A stretch of 64,000 nt of DNA from Armatimonadota bacterium. Lineage in GTDB: Bacteria; Armatimonadota; Zipacnadia; JAUWAU01. A program made the translations under genes and the position numbers. Positions 1 through 9,164 of the stretch are shown in pieces; the stretch's first letter is position 1; the number at the start of each line of letters is the position of its first letter. The notes beneath the pieces are model-generated. The model was not told the origin of the DNA. It made no database searches and was given only the letters and a program-made list of their open reading frames with translations. The stretch is from positions 147,046-211,045 of the forward strand of contig JAUWAU010000010.1 in assembly GCA_030601885.1 (NCBI GenBank). The letters are read 5' to 3'.

Positions 1-1
1 C

Positions 2-1414
2 TCGATCTCCCCCAACGACGGGCGCGGCTGGTGCGAGTGCGACGCCTGCACGGCGCTCGATGAGAAGCTCTGCGGCGGGCGCAGCACAAAGCAGGGGCTC
101 GGCGGCGAGCGGCCGTTCCGCGGCGACCGCGTCTTCTGGTTCGCCAATGAGGTGGCGAAGCGCGTGGCGGACGTGCACCCCGGCAAGAAGCTCCTGGTGC
201 TGGCATACATCAACTACGCCAAGCCGCCCGACACCATCAGGCCCGCGCCGAACGTCGTGCCGTGGCTCTGTCACTATGCGCCGGCCGATTACTCGCGGCC
301 GATCAGCGATCCGACCTCGGAGCCCAACGCGCAGTTCAACGACCTGCTGCAGCGCTGGGCGAAGAGCGCGCCGCGCCTGCTGTTCTACTCCTACGTCAGC
401 AAGAGCATGTGGTGGCGACTGCCGCGGCCTGTCACCCGCACCTTCGCCGCCGACATCAACTACCTACACAGCCTCGGCATCCGGCGGTACTACTGTCAGA
501 GCTCGCTTTCTGATTGGCCGCTCGATGGCCCGCTCTACTACGTCATCGCCAAACTGCTCTGGAACTCGTCTGCCGATCCGGACGCGATCGCCGCCGATTG
601 GATTCGGCACATGTTTGGCCCTACCGCGAAGCCGATGGCCGAGTTCTACCGCTTGGTCGAGCACTCGATCCGCCGGTCCGGCCAATCGTTCTCGGACAAT
701 CCCCCGCGGCATGTCCCCGGCCTGTACGACTTCGCCGACCTGGAACGCGCGCTCGCGAAGCTCGACGAGGCCGCCGCTGTCGCCGACACCGATGAAGTCA
801 AAGAGCGCATCGAGCGCGTTGCAGATACCTTTGGGTACGGCTACCACATGGTGCGGTGCATCGAGGCAGCCGCTCGCTTGCGCGAGGAGCCGACCCGTGC
901 CGTGATGCGCGAAGTCCTCGAAGAGGGCGAGAAGGCACTCGCCATCTCGCGGAATCGAGACGCGGCGCGATTCCTCGACTCGATCCGCATGACCGATGAA
1001 CTCGGCGTCATCGCCAAAGGTTTTGGGGAAGCCATGGAGCTGGGCGGCCGACGGTGCTGGAACTCGGACGAGACAGGCCCCGGCGACGGCAGAGCCGGCT
1101 GGGCCACGTTGGCCATCGAGACTCCCGACACCACGAGGCCCGTGCGGCTCGAGATCGATACGTGGGGCGCTTCAGCGCTGAGCTCAATCGTCGTCAACAC
1201 CGGCGGCCAAGGCAAGGGCTACGCCGACGGCGGCATCTGGACGCCCGTCCGGCCGGAGAAGTCCCTTTCGGGCGAGGAGAAGTGGGAGACGCTGGTGTTC
1301 ATCATCACGCCCGAGGTCATGGCCCCCGGCAAGAAGGTGCAGACCATCGGCTTCGGCGGCGCCGACTCCCAGATCTGGATGGCCAATGTCCGGGTCCAGC
1401 CCGCGACGGAGTGA
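2..1414 (+). CDS. DUF4838-domain glycan hydrolase-like protein, 5' end outside window
   Basis: The reading frame is open from base 2, so the gene begins to the left of the window. The first visible residues (SISPNDGRGWCECDACTALD) match the characteristic Asp/Cys-rich segment of DUF4838 proteins, which are TIM-barrel proteins resembling alpha-glucuronidases and hexosaminidases. The rest of that barrel follows (LLVLAYINYAKPP, YYCQSSLSDWPLDG). A helical region comes next, and the last ~120 residues look like a beta-sandwich, ending WMANVRV. Family proteins are normally secreted and found in polysaccharide clusters; the substrate is unknown. GTG at 152 is an internal codon and not the start. A ceramidase-like gene follows 127 bases downstream on the same strand. 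Confidence 0.8.
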   Translation, partial: SISPNDGRGWCECDACTALDEKLCGGRSTKQGLGGERPFRGDRVFWFANEVAKRVADVHPGKKLLVLAYINYAKPPDTIRPAPNVVPWLCHYAPADYSRPISDPTSEPNAQFNDLLQRWAKSAPRLLFYSYVSKSMWWRLPRPVTRTFAADINYLHSLGIRRYYCQSSLSDWPLDGPLYYVIAKLLWNSSADPDAIAADWIRHMFGPTAKPMAEFYRLVEHSIRRSGQSFSDNPPRHVPGLYDFADLERALAKLDEAAAVADTDEVKERIERVADTFGYGYHMVRCIEAAARLREEPTRAVMREVLEEGEKALAISRNRDAARFLDSIRMTDELGVIAKGFGEAMELGGRRCWNSDETGPGDGRAGWATLAIETPDTTRPVRLEIDTWGASALSSIVVNTGGQGKGYADGGIWTPVRPEKSLSGEEKWETLVFIITPEVMAPGKKVQTIGFGGADSQIWMANVRVQPATE

Positions 1415-1541
1415 CGCCCGGCCCGCTGTCCGTGGGGCTCACACGTATTTCGTCCCGTTCGCTCCGAGCCAACGCTGTCTGTCTGACTTGAGTGAGCGGC
1501 GCGTCTGTGGACGGCCGCCTTGCGGCGCAAGAGGTAGCCAG

Positions 1542-2948
1542 ATGCCTACCGCTTTCGTTCGATGTCTATTCGGGGTTGTGGCGGTCAGCCTCTCCCCCGT
1601 ATTCGCTGTCAGCCAGGGAGAACTGAAAGGCAAAGAAGCCATGCAAGCAGGATTCGCCAAGGTGCGTATCACACCCCCGCTGGGAACAACCATGTACGGC
1701 TTTGGCAGCCGCGACCGGCAGCATGGATGTGAAGGGATCCATGACGATCTCTTCGTCCGGGCGCTGTATCTCTGCCACCATGGCGAAGAGGCCCTCATCA
1801 TGGGCTTCGACCTGCTCTTCTTCGGCCGGGACGACGCCGACCGATACAAGGGGGCCATCGGCAACGAGCTCGATCTTTCGCCCAGGCAAATCCTGTTGAA
1901 CGCATCCCACACTCACTGCGGCCCTATGGTCGGGACGACATGGGCTTATGCGGACTACGGCCTCGGCGTGGCGGATCGATTCTACCGAGACGAGCTGGAA
2001 GAAGCGATCGTGCAGGCCGCCCGCCACGCGCGCGAGCGTGCCGCCGAAGTGACCCTCTGGGCCGGTGCCGGCCGAACGACGCTGCCCGTGAGCCGACGCC
2101 AGCCCGATGGACAAGGCAGCATTCTCTGGGCGCCTTACCGCGACGGGGTCACGTGTGACCACTTGCCAGTTTGCCTCTTCAAGAACGAGAAAGGGGAGGC
2201 GGTGTGCCTCCTGTTCTCGGTCTCATGCCACCCGTCAACCATCGGTGGGTTTGAGATCTCGGCCGACTATCCGGGCGCGGCAATGGATCTGCTCGACGAG
2301 CATCTCGGCGCCGAATGCAGCCTCTTTCTTCAGGGCACGGGAGGCGATGCCAAGGCGAGCGTAATCGGCCGGGGCGAGAAGTGGCGCCGCGGCACGTGGG
2401 AAGACGTCGCCGAGGCCGGACGCATCGTGGCCGACGAGGTGATCCAAACCCTCGAGGCGAGCCTCACCGAGATTCAACCGAAAATCCGCTCTTCTCTCAT
2501 GGAAATGGCCTTGCCGTTGCAGCCGGCTCCGGACCGAGCGGCCCTCGAGGCCATCGCGTCCGATGAGCGAGAAAAGGAGGTAAAGCGCCTCTGGGCCGAA
2601 CGGCAGATGGAGCGGCTCGAGCGACATCAGACACTCCGGACCCACGTGCCGGTCCTGCTGCACGGCATCCAGCTCGGCCACGGCCTCCGCCTCATTGCGC
2701 TCGAAGGCGAGGCGGTCGCCGGACTTGGCCTTCACATCCTCGACTTCTACAGAGGCCAAGCCACTACATTCCCCCTGGGCTACACCGACGGGATGCAAAT
2801 GTACCTGCCGACATCAGCAATGCTCGACGAAGGAGGATACGAGGTGGTGAGCTACTTCGAGTACGGCCAGCCGGCGCCGCTGGCAAAAGGGATAGAGGAG
2901 ATCATAACCAAGAGCCTGGAGCGGATGCAGGCAGGGAAAATAGAGTAG
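1542..2948 (+). CDS. neutral/alkaline non-lysosomal ceramidase-like secreted protein
   Basis: This is a 468-residue protein with a hydrophobic N-terminal signal (FVRCLFGVVAVSLSPVFAVS). The N-terminal domain of the neutral ceramidase family is clear: AGFAKVRITPPLGTTMYGF, then NASHTHCGPM, which carries the His pair that binds zinc in this family, then SCHPSTIGG. Characterised neutral ceramidases have a GDVSPN motif with a catalytic Ser; here the equivalent stretch reads GTGGDAKAS, so amidase activity on ceramide is doubtful. The C-terminal immunoglobulin-like domain of true ceramidases also appears to be missing. Start chosen at ATG 1542, preceded by GAGGTAG at 1531; the frame extends further upstream into the previous gene but without a credible start. 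These proteins are common in planctomycete glycan clusters, and their substrate is not established. Confidence 0.78.
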   Translation: MPTAFVRCLFGVVAVSLSPVFAVSQGELKGKEAMQAGFAKVRITPPLGTTMYGFGSRDRQHGCEGIHDDLFVRALYLCHHGEEALIMGFDLLFFGRDDADRYKGAIGNELDLSPRQILLNASHTHCGPMVGTTWAYADYGLGVADRFYRDELEEAIVQAARHARERAAEVTLWAGAGRTTLPVSRRQPDGQGSILWAPYRDGVTCDHLPVCLFKNEKGEAVCLLFSVSCHPSTIGGFEISADYPGAAMDLLDEHLGAECSLFLQGTGGDAKASVIGRGEKWRRGTWEDVAEAGRIVADEVIQTLEASLTEIQPKIRSSLMEMALPLQPAPDRAALEAIASDEREKEVKRLWAERQMERLERHQTLRTHVPVLLHGIQLGHGLRLIALEGEAVAGLGLHILDFYRGQATTFPLGYTDGMQMYLPTSAMLDEGGYEVVSYFEYGQPAPLAKGIEEIITKSLERMQAGKIE

Positions 2949-3074
2949 GCGCAGAACCGACCGACCGGGGTGCCGGGGGGATCTGCGTGCGGTTGTCAAC
3001 CAGCCCTCCGTCGAGCAGGCGATGAAGAGCGCGGATGGGAGAGCAAGACAAGAACGAGAATTCGGAGGAAAGGG

Positions 3075-3110
3075 ATGCTACGAAACAGAGCGATGATACG
3101 AAACAGAGCA
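3075..3110 (+). repeat. 18-bp tandem duplication at a gene start
   Basis: Two copies of an 18-base unit (ATG, one variable codon, then CGAAACAGAGC plus one variable base) are directly adjacent at 3075-3092 and 3093-3110, and a third ATG follows at 3111. Each unit encodes M-x-R-N-R-A in the gene's own frame. The duplication gives three in-frame initiation codons spaced 18 bases apart. Confidence 0.75.
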
Positions 3111-3731
3111 ATGCTCCCATGGCTCCTGGGCGTCTGGGCAATGGCGCTGTGGCTGGTGGCAGCGGCGGCATCTGCGCCGGAGGTCGCCGCCGTCCGCAAC
3201 CTGTGCCGCAATCCTGGCTTCGAGTTGGACAAGAACCAGGATGGTATGCCGGACGATTGGGAGAGCGTTGAGCTCCACGCCCACCGGACCAGCCAATGCA
3301 AGCACGACCGGCAGATCTCGTATGCCGGAGACTGCTCGGCCATGATCACGCAAGGCTCCCTCTATGCCACGATCACAGGTACCGCCGGCTGGATTCAGCG
3401 ACGCATGGTGGAGCGGGGCGGGGGCAAGACTTTGCGCGTGTCGGTGTACGTTCGGGCAGGGGAGCCGGAAGAGGTCAATAGGTACGTCAAGACCATCTTC
3501 CCGACCCGGGTGCGGCTGTATCTGTTCGGCGAAGATCGCAAGACCGGAAGTGACTACTCCGGCGCCGCCTCGCCTGTCTTCGAGATCGGCCCCGAGTGGC
3601 AAAAGATCTCCCACACCAACACTTTTCCGCGCAACATCACCGCGCTGAGCCTGATCCTGGCCCGGGAGGCCCAGATCGGGGGCGGCCACGTGTGGTTCGA
3701 CAACGTGGAGGTAGTGGAGATGAAGAAATGA
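3075..3731 (+). CDS. small secreted CBM-like beta-sandwich protein
   Basis: Encodes 218 residues: an N-terminal membrane or signal segment (LPWLLGVWAMALWLVAAAAS) followed by one carbohydrate-binding-module-like jelly roll. This starts with NLCRNPGFELDKNQDG and ends with GHVWFDNVEVVEM, the pattern of CBM4/9-type domains also present at both ends of the next protein. No catalytic domain is visible. A GGAGGA site at 3064-3069 supports ATG 3075. Two more in-frame ATGs at 3093 and 3111 lie in an 18-base tandem duplication, so the exact start is ambiguous. The stop overlaps the start of the heparinase-type gene (ATGA), which implies translational coupling. It probably helps hold the shared substrate near the cell; that role is inferred. 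Confidence 0.7.
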   Translation: MLRNRAMIRNRAMLPWLLGVWAMALWLVAAAASAPEVAAVRNLCRNPGFELDKNQDGMPDDWESVELHAHRTSQCKHDRQISYAGDCSAMITQGSLYATITGTAGWIQRRMVERGGGKTLRVSVYVRAGEPEEVNRYVKTIFPTRVRLYLFGEDRKTGSDYSGAASPVFEIGPEWQKISHTNTFPRNITALSLILAREAQIGGGHVWFDNVEVVEMKK

Positions 3732-6700
3732 CACCCCCTTCGTCCGCCCTCGGCTATGTGGGTGCAGTAGTCTTCCTGGGCATCTGCTCGGCCGTGGCTG
3801 GGCAGCCCGACAACCTGATCCCCAATCCGGGCTTCGAAACGCTCCAAGAAGGCAAGCCTTTGCATTGGCGGTTTGACCACGAAGGGAAAGACGACTCCGG
3901 GATCAGCGAGGAGGGGCGCTCGGGGAAGTATTGCGTGTGGGCTCAGCTTAAGGAGAACAGCTCTGCATCGTGGTGGTCCGACGAGTTCTCTGTCCAGCCT
4001 GACACCACCTACGACGTGGAGGTCCGGGCCAAGGTGGACCGGCCAGCTAGCAGTGGGTCCGTCTATCTGGGCGTCGCCTTCGACACGCACAATGCGCCGT
4101 ACCGCAGTGTCGTCCTCACTCCGGGAAAGTGGCAGGTGCTCACCGACACCGTCCGCTCCTGGCCCAAGAGCCAGACCGCTCGCATCCGACTCCTCATCGG
4201 CCACAGTTGGGAAGGCAAGGTCTGGTTCGATGATGTTTCGTTCCGCCAGAGCAAGATCGATTGGATGGACCGATTTCCGCAGACCGACCTGAGCAAACTC
4301 CGGCTCGGTCCACAGCATCCCGGCGCCTTCTTCAACCCGACCGAGATCGAGGAGCTGCGAGCGGCCATCGAGACCCAGCCCTGGGCCAAGCGCTGTTACC
4401 ACGAGTCTCTGAAAGACGCCGCCGATGGCTACGTCGCCGAGTCTCCCTTCCGGCTGCCCGAGGAACCGAACCTGCGCACCGACTCCGGGCGCTGCAAGAT
4501 CATCGGTCTGGTCTACCAGCTCTCCCAGGACCGCAAGTACGCCCAGGGCGTCAGGGAGCGCCTCCTCGCCTATGCCGAGCGGTTCCCCGAAGGGAATCTG
4601 TGCCGTGGAGACTACAGCTACGTCACCGGCTACGCCCTGCACGACACGGCCATCACATACGACCTCATCTATGACAGCGGCGTTCTCGGCGCTGCCGATC
4701 ACGAGAAGATCGAGGCAATGCTGCGGGAGGGCTTTGCCGGCATGAGCCGGTACCGAAGTGTAATGGAGGTCAACAACCGAGGCGCGGTGTGCCTGGGTGC
4801 GATGGCGGCTATCGCTTTCTGCCTGCAGGATCGCGAGCTGGTCGAGTGGACTATCAACGGGCCCTACGGCTTCAATTATCACATGCACAAGGGTGTCGGC
4901 GACGATGGCCTCTGGATCGAGGGTATCAGTTACACGTACATGGCGCTGGGCGGGACCGGGGGCAGTGGCTATTTGTCGGTGGCTGAGTCCGCCCATCATG
5001 CCGGGATTGACCTCTACTCGCATCCCCGGTTCAAGCGGCTCCTGAATGCGCCGCTGGAATACGCCTTCCCCGATTCTGGCCTGCCGGCCAATGGCCATTG
5101 CTCCTACGACGCCTCCTTGCTCGGTCAGCAGGAAGCGCGCCGCTACTTCAAGCCCTGGGTCCGCCTGCGCGACCCCCGCTATGCCTGGGTCATCTCCGAG
5201 GGGCTCAAGATCGAGAGCTGGCTTCCGCTCGGCGATCACTCGAGCGATCTGTTTCTGCTCCCGGGAGATCTGAAGGCCGATTTCTCCGGCGGCCAGGCGC
5301 CCACGCTGACGACCACCCTCTTCCCCCAGATCGGTCATGCCATGCTCCGCTCCGGCGAAGGCGAGAATGAGATCTGTGTGCTGCTGGATTATGGTCCCTT
5401 CGGCAGCCACGGCAACCCGGACAAGCTGAGCCTCACGCTCTATGCCCACGACAACTTGCTCTCCCCGGACGGCATCACCGGCTACTGGTGGCCGACCACC
5501 TTCCTGTACGAATGCGCCACCATCGGACACAACACGGTGGTGGTGGATGAGAGGACCCAGTTCCCCACCCCGGATAAGCAGCTCAACACATGGATGCCCG
5601 CTCGCCGGATCAAGATAGTCGATGCCGAGGACAGCGAGGCGAACCTCGGGGTCAAGATGAGGCGGAGCCTGGCCCTGGCTGAGGGGTACTTGCTCGATCT
5701 CTTCGCGGTGCAGAGCGATGAGGAGCACCGATACGACTGGGCCTATCACAACTTCGGCCAACTCAAGCCGCCTGCCAAACTGGCGCCGAAGGCGGGCACC
5801 TTGGGGATTCGCCATGGCTATCAATACATCACCGACGTCCGCCGCGGCGAGGCCGAGGATACGTGGAGCGCGGAGTGGGACCTGAACGAGATGAACCTGA
5901 TCTGGAACTCATCGTTCGAGTTGCAGAATGGCCCGGCGTGGCAAATAACCGGTTGGCGAATCCCTTCGAGCGGATGGCGGCCATACGTTACCGTTGACCC
6001 CGGCGTGCATCGCACCGGCCGGCAAAGCCTTCGCGTCGAATTGCCCACGGACAACAAGGATTCTGTCTATCTGCTTGCCACCGACAAACGCAACCGATTC
6101 CGGGCAGGCAAGAAGTACCTGCTCGAGGGATACGTCAGAGTTAGCGATGCGCGCGCGGCCGAAGGCGATGTTGGACTGTGGATCGGTGACGACTTGATCT
6201 GCAGGCTCTCAGCCGCAGAGGCCGCCGCCGCCACGGCGCGCTGGGTCAAGATCAGCGGATTGTATGAACCGCGCGCAACCAATCGAGACCTGGTCAGGAT
6301 TGGCCTGGACAATGTCTCCGGATGCATCGTCTGGTTCGACGACATCTCCCTGCGGATCAGGGAGGACCGAGCCAACGCTCTAAGGCTGACGATGCTCGGC
6401 TGCCCGGGGACCGAGGTGATCGCCGCCGACGGCGAAGGGCTTCGGCCTTTTCACCAGCCTCTGATCATCGCGCGCCGGAAGGCGAAGGCGACCGTGTTTG
6501 CCAGTGTATTGGAGCCCTACTACGGGGAGCCACCCATCCGAGCCATGCGATTCTTGACTCCCAAGGGCCAGGACGGCCAGACAGGCGTCGAGGTGATTAC
6601 CGATCGCTCCATCGATCGCTTCGCGGTCTCTTACACGGCTGGGCGCAAGTCCTTCTCGGACCTCGCCCTGGAGGGTATGATCGGAGCTGTTTCCGTGGAT

Positions 6701-7009
6701 CGCAGAACCCGCGCGCTGCGGTACCTGTGCCTGGGCGAGGGAACATACATCGAGGGCGGCCATTGGCGGCTAGAAACGACTGACCCCTCCACCGTCTATC
6801 TTGAGCAACGCGATGGCGCTTACATCCTCCAGACCTGGGACACACATCCAGGCGAGATTACCATCAGAGGGCCTGGGCTGATGCGCGATCTCAAGGTGCG
6901 CGAACTGAACCCGGAGGGCCGACCGGCCCGAGAGATCAAGGCGAACGTGACCGCTGAGGGAGTGAGTTTCGAGGTCGGGCAAAACAGGGCCTATCGGCTG
7001 GCAGAATAG
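3728..7009 (+). CDS. heparinase II/III-type polysaccharide lyase with two CBM-like domains
   Basis: Encodes 1093 residues with a signal peptide (to about residue 25). Order of domains: a CBM-like jelly roll (NLIPNPGFE to WFDDVSF, ~26-165); an alpha/alpha-toroid of the alginate lyase/heparinase class (HPGAFFNPTEIEELRAAI at ~195, NNRGAVCLGAM at ~348, GDDGLWIEGISYTYMAL at ~395); and a heparinase II/III beta-sandwich (HGNPDKLSLTLYAHD at ~561, GHNTVVVDERTQ). A second CBM-like insert follows (NLIWNSSFE ~723 to WFDDISLRI ~868), then a C-terminal beta-rich tail. Such enzymes beta-eliminate uronic-acid glycans outside the cytoplasm. Start at ATG 3728 overlaps the previous stop by four bases. The insertion of a CBM-like domain within the C-terminal sandwich is unusual. 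Substrate (heparinoid, alginate or other) cannot be read from sequence. Confidence 0.8.
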   Translation: MTPPSSALGYVGAVVFLGICSAVAGQPDNLIPNPGFETLQEGKPLHWRFDHEGKDDSGISEEGRSGKYCVWAQLKENSSASWWSDEFSVQPDTTYDVEVRAKVDRPASSGSVYLGVAFDTHNAPYRSVVLTPGKWQVLTDTVRSWPKSQTARIRLLIGHSWEGKVWFDDVSFRQSKIDWMDRFPQTDLSKLRLGPQHPGAFFNPTEIEELRAAIETQPWAKRCYHESLKDAADGYVAESPFRLPEEPNLRTDSGRCKIIGLVYQLSQDRKYAQGVRERLLAYAERFPEGNLCRGDYSYVTGYALHDTAITYDLIYDSGVLGAADHEKIEAMLREGFAGMSRYRSVMEVNNRGAVCLGAMAAIAFCLQDRELVEWTINGPYGFNYHMHKGVGDDGLWIEGISYTYMALGGTGGSGYLSVAESAHHAGIDLYSHPRFKRLLNAPLEYAFPDSGLPANGHCSYDASLLGQQEARRYFKPWVRLRDPRYAWVISEGLKIESWLPLGDHSSDLFLLPGDLKADFSGGQAPTLTTTLFPQIGHAMLRSGEGENEICVLLDYGPFGSHGNPDKLSLTLYAHDNLLSPDGITGYWWPTTFLYECATIGHNTVVVDERTQFPTPDKQLNTWMPARRIKIVDAEDSEANLGVKMRRSLALAEGYLLDLFAVQSDEEHRYDWAYHNFGQLKPPAKLAPKAGTLGIRHGYQYITDVRRGEAEDTWSAEWDLNEMNLIWNSSFELQNGPAWQITGWRIPSSGWRPYVTVDPGVHRTGRQSLRVELPTDNKDSVYLLATDKRNRFRAGKKYLLEGYVRVSDARAAEGDVGLWIGDDLICRLSAAEAAAATARWVKISGLYEPRATNRDLVRIGLDNVSGCIVWFDDISLRIREDRANALRLTMLGCPGTEVIAADGEGLRPFHQPLIIARRKAKATVFASVLEPYYGEPPIRAMRFLTPKGQDGQTGVEVITDRSIDRFAVSYTAGRKSFSDLALEGMIGAVSVDRRTRALRYLCLGEGTYIEGGHWRLETTDPSTVYLEQRDGAYILQTWDTHPGEITIRGPGLMRDLKVRELNPEGRPAREIKANVTAEGVSFEVGQNRAYRLAE

Positions 7010-7111
7010 AGAGACCACGCCGACGCAAGCCGGCGCCCAGCAGGTGTTCGCTCGTTCAACAGGGCGCGCGCCGGAGATCCTTGGGACACAGCGCTTACGG
7101 AGGGCAGAGAA

Positions 7112-7984
7112 ATGCACGCGCCACCTTTCGGGGCCGTAACGCACGCCGTCGGGCACGATCTATCATTTGAAGCAACCCTTGAGCTTATCAAGCGTATCGG
7201 CTTCAGCTCGATCTTGCTGTTGACGCAGCGCGACGGCGCGCCGGTCAAGACCGACGGGACGTGCGAAAGCGCGTTTCCGGATGTCCTGAGCTCGGATCCA
7301 GCAAATGTGCTGAAAGCTGTCCGCAACGCCGGCCTCGAGATAGCGGCAGTGCACTTTGCCGGTGAGATCGATCTCAGCAGTGACGAGGCTGCCGACAGAT
7401 TCGCCGAGGCGCTGGAACAATACGCCCGGCGGACGATCGAGTTGGAGTGTCACTGTCTCACCCACGCCGTCCCCTCTTGCGGCGAGCCACGACGCCCTAC
7501 CGAGAGCAAAGCCGACGAGATCGCCCGCCTTGCGGGTTGCATGAACACGATCGCGGATCGCTTCGCCGAGCATGAGTTGAAGGTCGCCGTCGATATTCAT
7601 CACACGAGCTGGGTGGAGGGGCTGAGCGACTGTCGGCTTCTGCTGGACTCCATGCCCAACAGGAACGCCGGGATTCTGCTGAACATCGGCCACCTGACTA
7701 CGGCCGAATCATACGGCTGGCTTCTCATCGACGAATACCCTGACCGCATCCCCGTCGTCGGATGGAAGGATCACAGCCTCGCGAAGGATCGTCCACGGGC
7801 CATGTGGTCGGTGGAGTTGGGAAAGGGCGACAGTCCGTTCGCGCTTTACATCGACAGGTTCAAGCGCCATGCCGCCGAGCGCGTGCATTTGATCAATTGC
7901 GAGCACGTGCCCGACGAGGAACGGGTCGATGCTCTGTCGCGAAGTCTGCAGTATCTGCGCGCCCTATGGGAATCTGTCGGATAG
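7112..7984 (+). CDS. sugar phosphate isomerase/epimerase-like TIM-barrel protein
   Basis: A 290-residue cytoplasmic protein of the xylose-isomerase-like TIM-barrel superfamily. Supporting segments are LELIKRIGFSSILLL, NAGLEIAAVHFAGEIDLS, the metal-ligand-type motif VAVDIHHTSW, LNIGHLTTAESYGW and IPVVGWKDHSLAKD near the last strands. Members isomerise or epimerise sugars, inositols or sugar acids with a divalent metal; specificity is not predictable here. ATG 7112 follows GGAGGGCAGAGAA. It lies 102 bases after the lyase gene on the same strand, consistent with processing lyase products. Confidence 0.75.
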   Translation: MHAPPFGAVTHAVGHDLSFEATLELIKRIGFSSILLLTQRDGAPVKTDGTCESAFPDVLSSDPANVLKAVRNAGLEIAAVHFAGEIDLSSDEAADRFAEALEQYARRTIELECHCLTHAVPSCGEPRRPTESKADEIARLAGCMNTIADRFAEHELKVAVDIHHTSWVEGLSDCRLLLDSMPNRNAGILLNIGHLTTAESYGWLLIDEYPDRIPVVGWKDHSLAKDRPRAMWSVELGKGDSPFALYIDRFKRHAAERVHLINCEHVPDEERVDALSRSLQYLRALWESVG

Positions 7985-7986
7985 GC

Positions 7987-8118
7987 TTACGCGCTGCCCA
8001 CGGCCACCATCCCAGGCAGCAGGCTGAAGGCCACCGTCACCCCGTTGGCATATTCCAGGATGGCGCTCTGATGGTCAACGAGGTCAGAGCCGGAGTGGTA
8101 CACGCACAGGCGCGGCAT
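7987..8118 (-). pseudogene. C-terminal fragment of a Gfo/Idh/MocA oxidoreductase
   Basis: Reading the minus strand from 8118 gives MPRLCVYHSGSDLVDHQSAI, then LEYANGVTVAFSLLP, ending at a TAA (7987-7989). The pattern CVY-S-DLVDHQ-LEYANG-T is typical of the C-terminal beta-sheet domain of Gfo/Idh/MocA dehydrogenases. The fragment is only 43 residues, is preceded in frame by a TAG, has no Rossmann domain, and its tail diverges from the family. It is therefore a decayed remnant. No frame continues it upstream. Confidence 0.6.
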
Positions 8119-8156
8119 CTACCTCGAAGATTTCGCCCGTCGGCCCACCCGTTGTA

Positions 8157-8177
8157 GCCGGAGCAGCTTGCTCCGGC
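8157..8177. repeat. 9-bp-stem palindrome in a gene-free stretch
   Basis: GCCGGAGCA, loop GCT, TGCTCCGGC forms a perfect 9-bp stem. It lies in the non-coding stretch 8119-8381 next to the Gfo/Idh remnant. It has no T-tract after it on either strand, so it is not an obvious intrinsic terminator and looks like a small dispersed palindromic repeat. I see nothing else in 8178-8364. Confidence 0.5.
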
Positions 8178-8381
8178 GAGCGTCGTGCCGGTGCGCCTAC
8201 TCCAGAGCCAACGCCGAGCCTGCTGCGTGGGAGCGGATGCCCGTCACAACCATGCTTCGCGGGCGAATGCGCCACTGTGGCCGCACCGATCGCCAGAGCG
8301 CCTGCGGAGGAATCGACGCCCCATCGAGGCAATGGTACTTGGGCGGGGATCCGCATACCAGAACCGAGGAGGATCACTACC

Positions 8382-9122
8382 ATGCGCGCTCTGTCGCTCG
8401 CGTTGACTCTCGCCGTCGCATGGGGAAGCGGCCGCGAGACATCGGCGGACGCAGCCGAGCCGGACATCCCCGCCGGCTATCGCCTGCTGTACTCACAGGA
8501 CTTCGAGAAGGAGGCCGCCGTTGCGGATTTTGAGTTCACCGACCCAGCCAAATGGCGCCTCGCGGAGAAGAACGGCAGTCACGTCCTCGAGTTCGTCGGC
8601 ACGGGGAAATATAAGCCAAAGGTCCGCTCGCCGAACATCATCGCCTTACTCTCGGACCAGGTCTTCGGCGACTTCGTCCTTGAAGCGGAACTGCTGCAGA
8701 CCGGCCGCGAGTACGGTCACCGCGACATGTGCCTGTTCTTCGGCTTCACGGATCCGTCGAAGTTCTACTACGGCCACATCGCCAGCAAGGCGGACGATCA
8801 CGCCCACAACATCTTCATCGTCAACGACGCCCCGCGCACCAAGATCGCCACGAAGACCACCGAGGGCATCAAGTGGGGCGACGACCAGTGGCACAAGGTC
8901 CGCCTCGTGCGCAAGATCGCCGACGGCACGGTCGAGGTGTTCTTCGACGACATGACGCAGCCGCTCATGGTCGCCGAGGACAGGACCTTTGGCCTGGGCT
9001 ACATTGGCTTCGGCTCCTTCGACGATGCGGGCATGATAGACAACATCAGGATCTGGGGACCGGAGGTCAGCACCAAGCAGTCCGGCTTCTTCGAGAAGAA
9101 GGAGCCGCCCGCGGGCGAATAG
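8382..9122 (+). CDS. secreted LamG / DUF1080-like beta-sandwich protein
   Basis: Encodes 246 residues: a signal peptide (MRALSLALTLAVAWGSGRETSADA) followed by a single concanavalin-like beta-sandwich resembling the 3-keto-disaccharide hydrolase (DUF1080) or LamG fold. Supporting segments are LYSQDFEKE, FGDFVLEAELLQTG, MCLFFGFTDPSKFYYGHIAS, HKVRLVRKIADGTVEVFFDD and GYIGFGSFDDAGMIDNIRIWG. ATG 8382 is preceded by GAGGAGG at 8365-8371, a strong ribosome binding site that decides the start; the longer upstream frame is not used. It stands directly before a sulfatase gene. Glycan binding is more likely than catalysis because no catalytic dyad is recognisable; this is inference. Confidence 0.68.
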   Translation: MRALSLALTLAVAWGSGRETSADAAEPDIPAGYRLLYSQDFEKEAAVADFEFTDPAKWRLAEKNGSHVLEFVGTGKYKPKVRSPNIIALLSDQVFGDFVLEAELLQTGREYGHRDMCLFFGFTDPSKFYYGHIASKADDHAHNIFIVNDAPRTKIATKTTEGIKWGDDQWHKVRLVRKIADGTVEVFFDDMTQPLMVAEDRTFGLGYIGFGSFDDAGMIDNIRIWGPEVSTKQSGFFEKKEPPAGE

Positions 9123-9164
9123 CACTGCCGGCCCATTCCGAGTGGTTTGAACCGGAGGACCGAC

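Noticed and set aside
3554..5824. 756-residue minus-strand frame
   Set aside because: Antisense to the lyase gene, which has clear domains; no family is visible on the minus strand.
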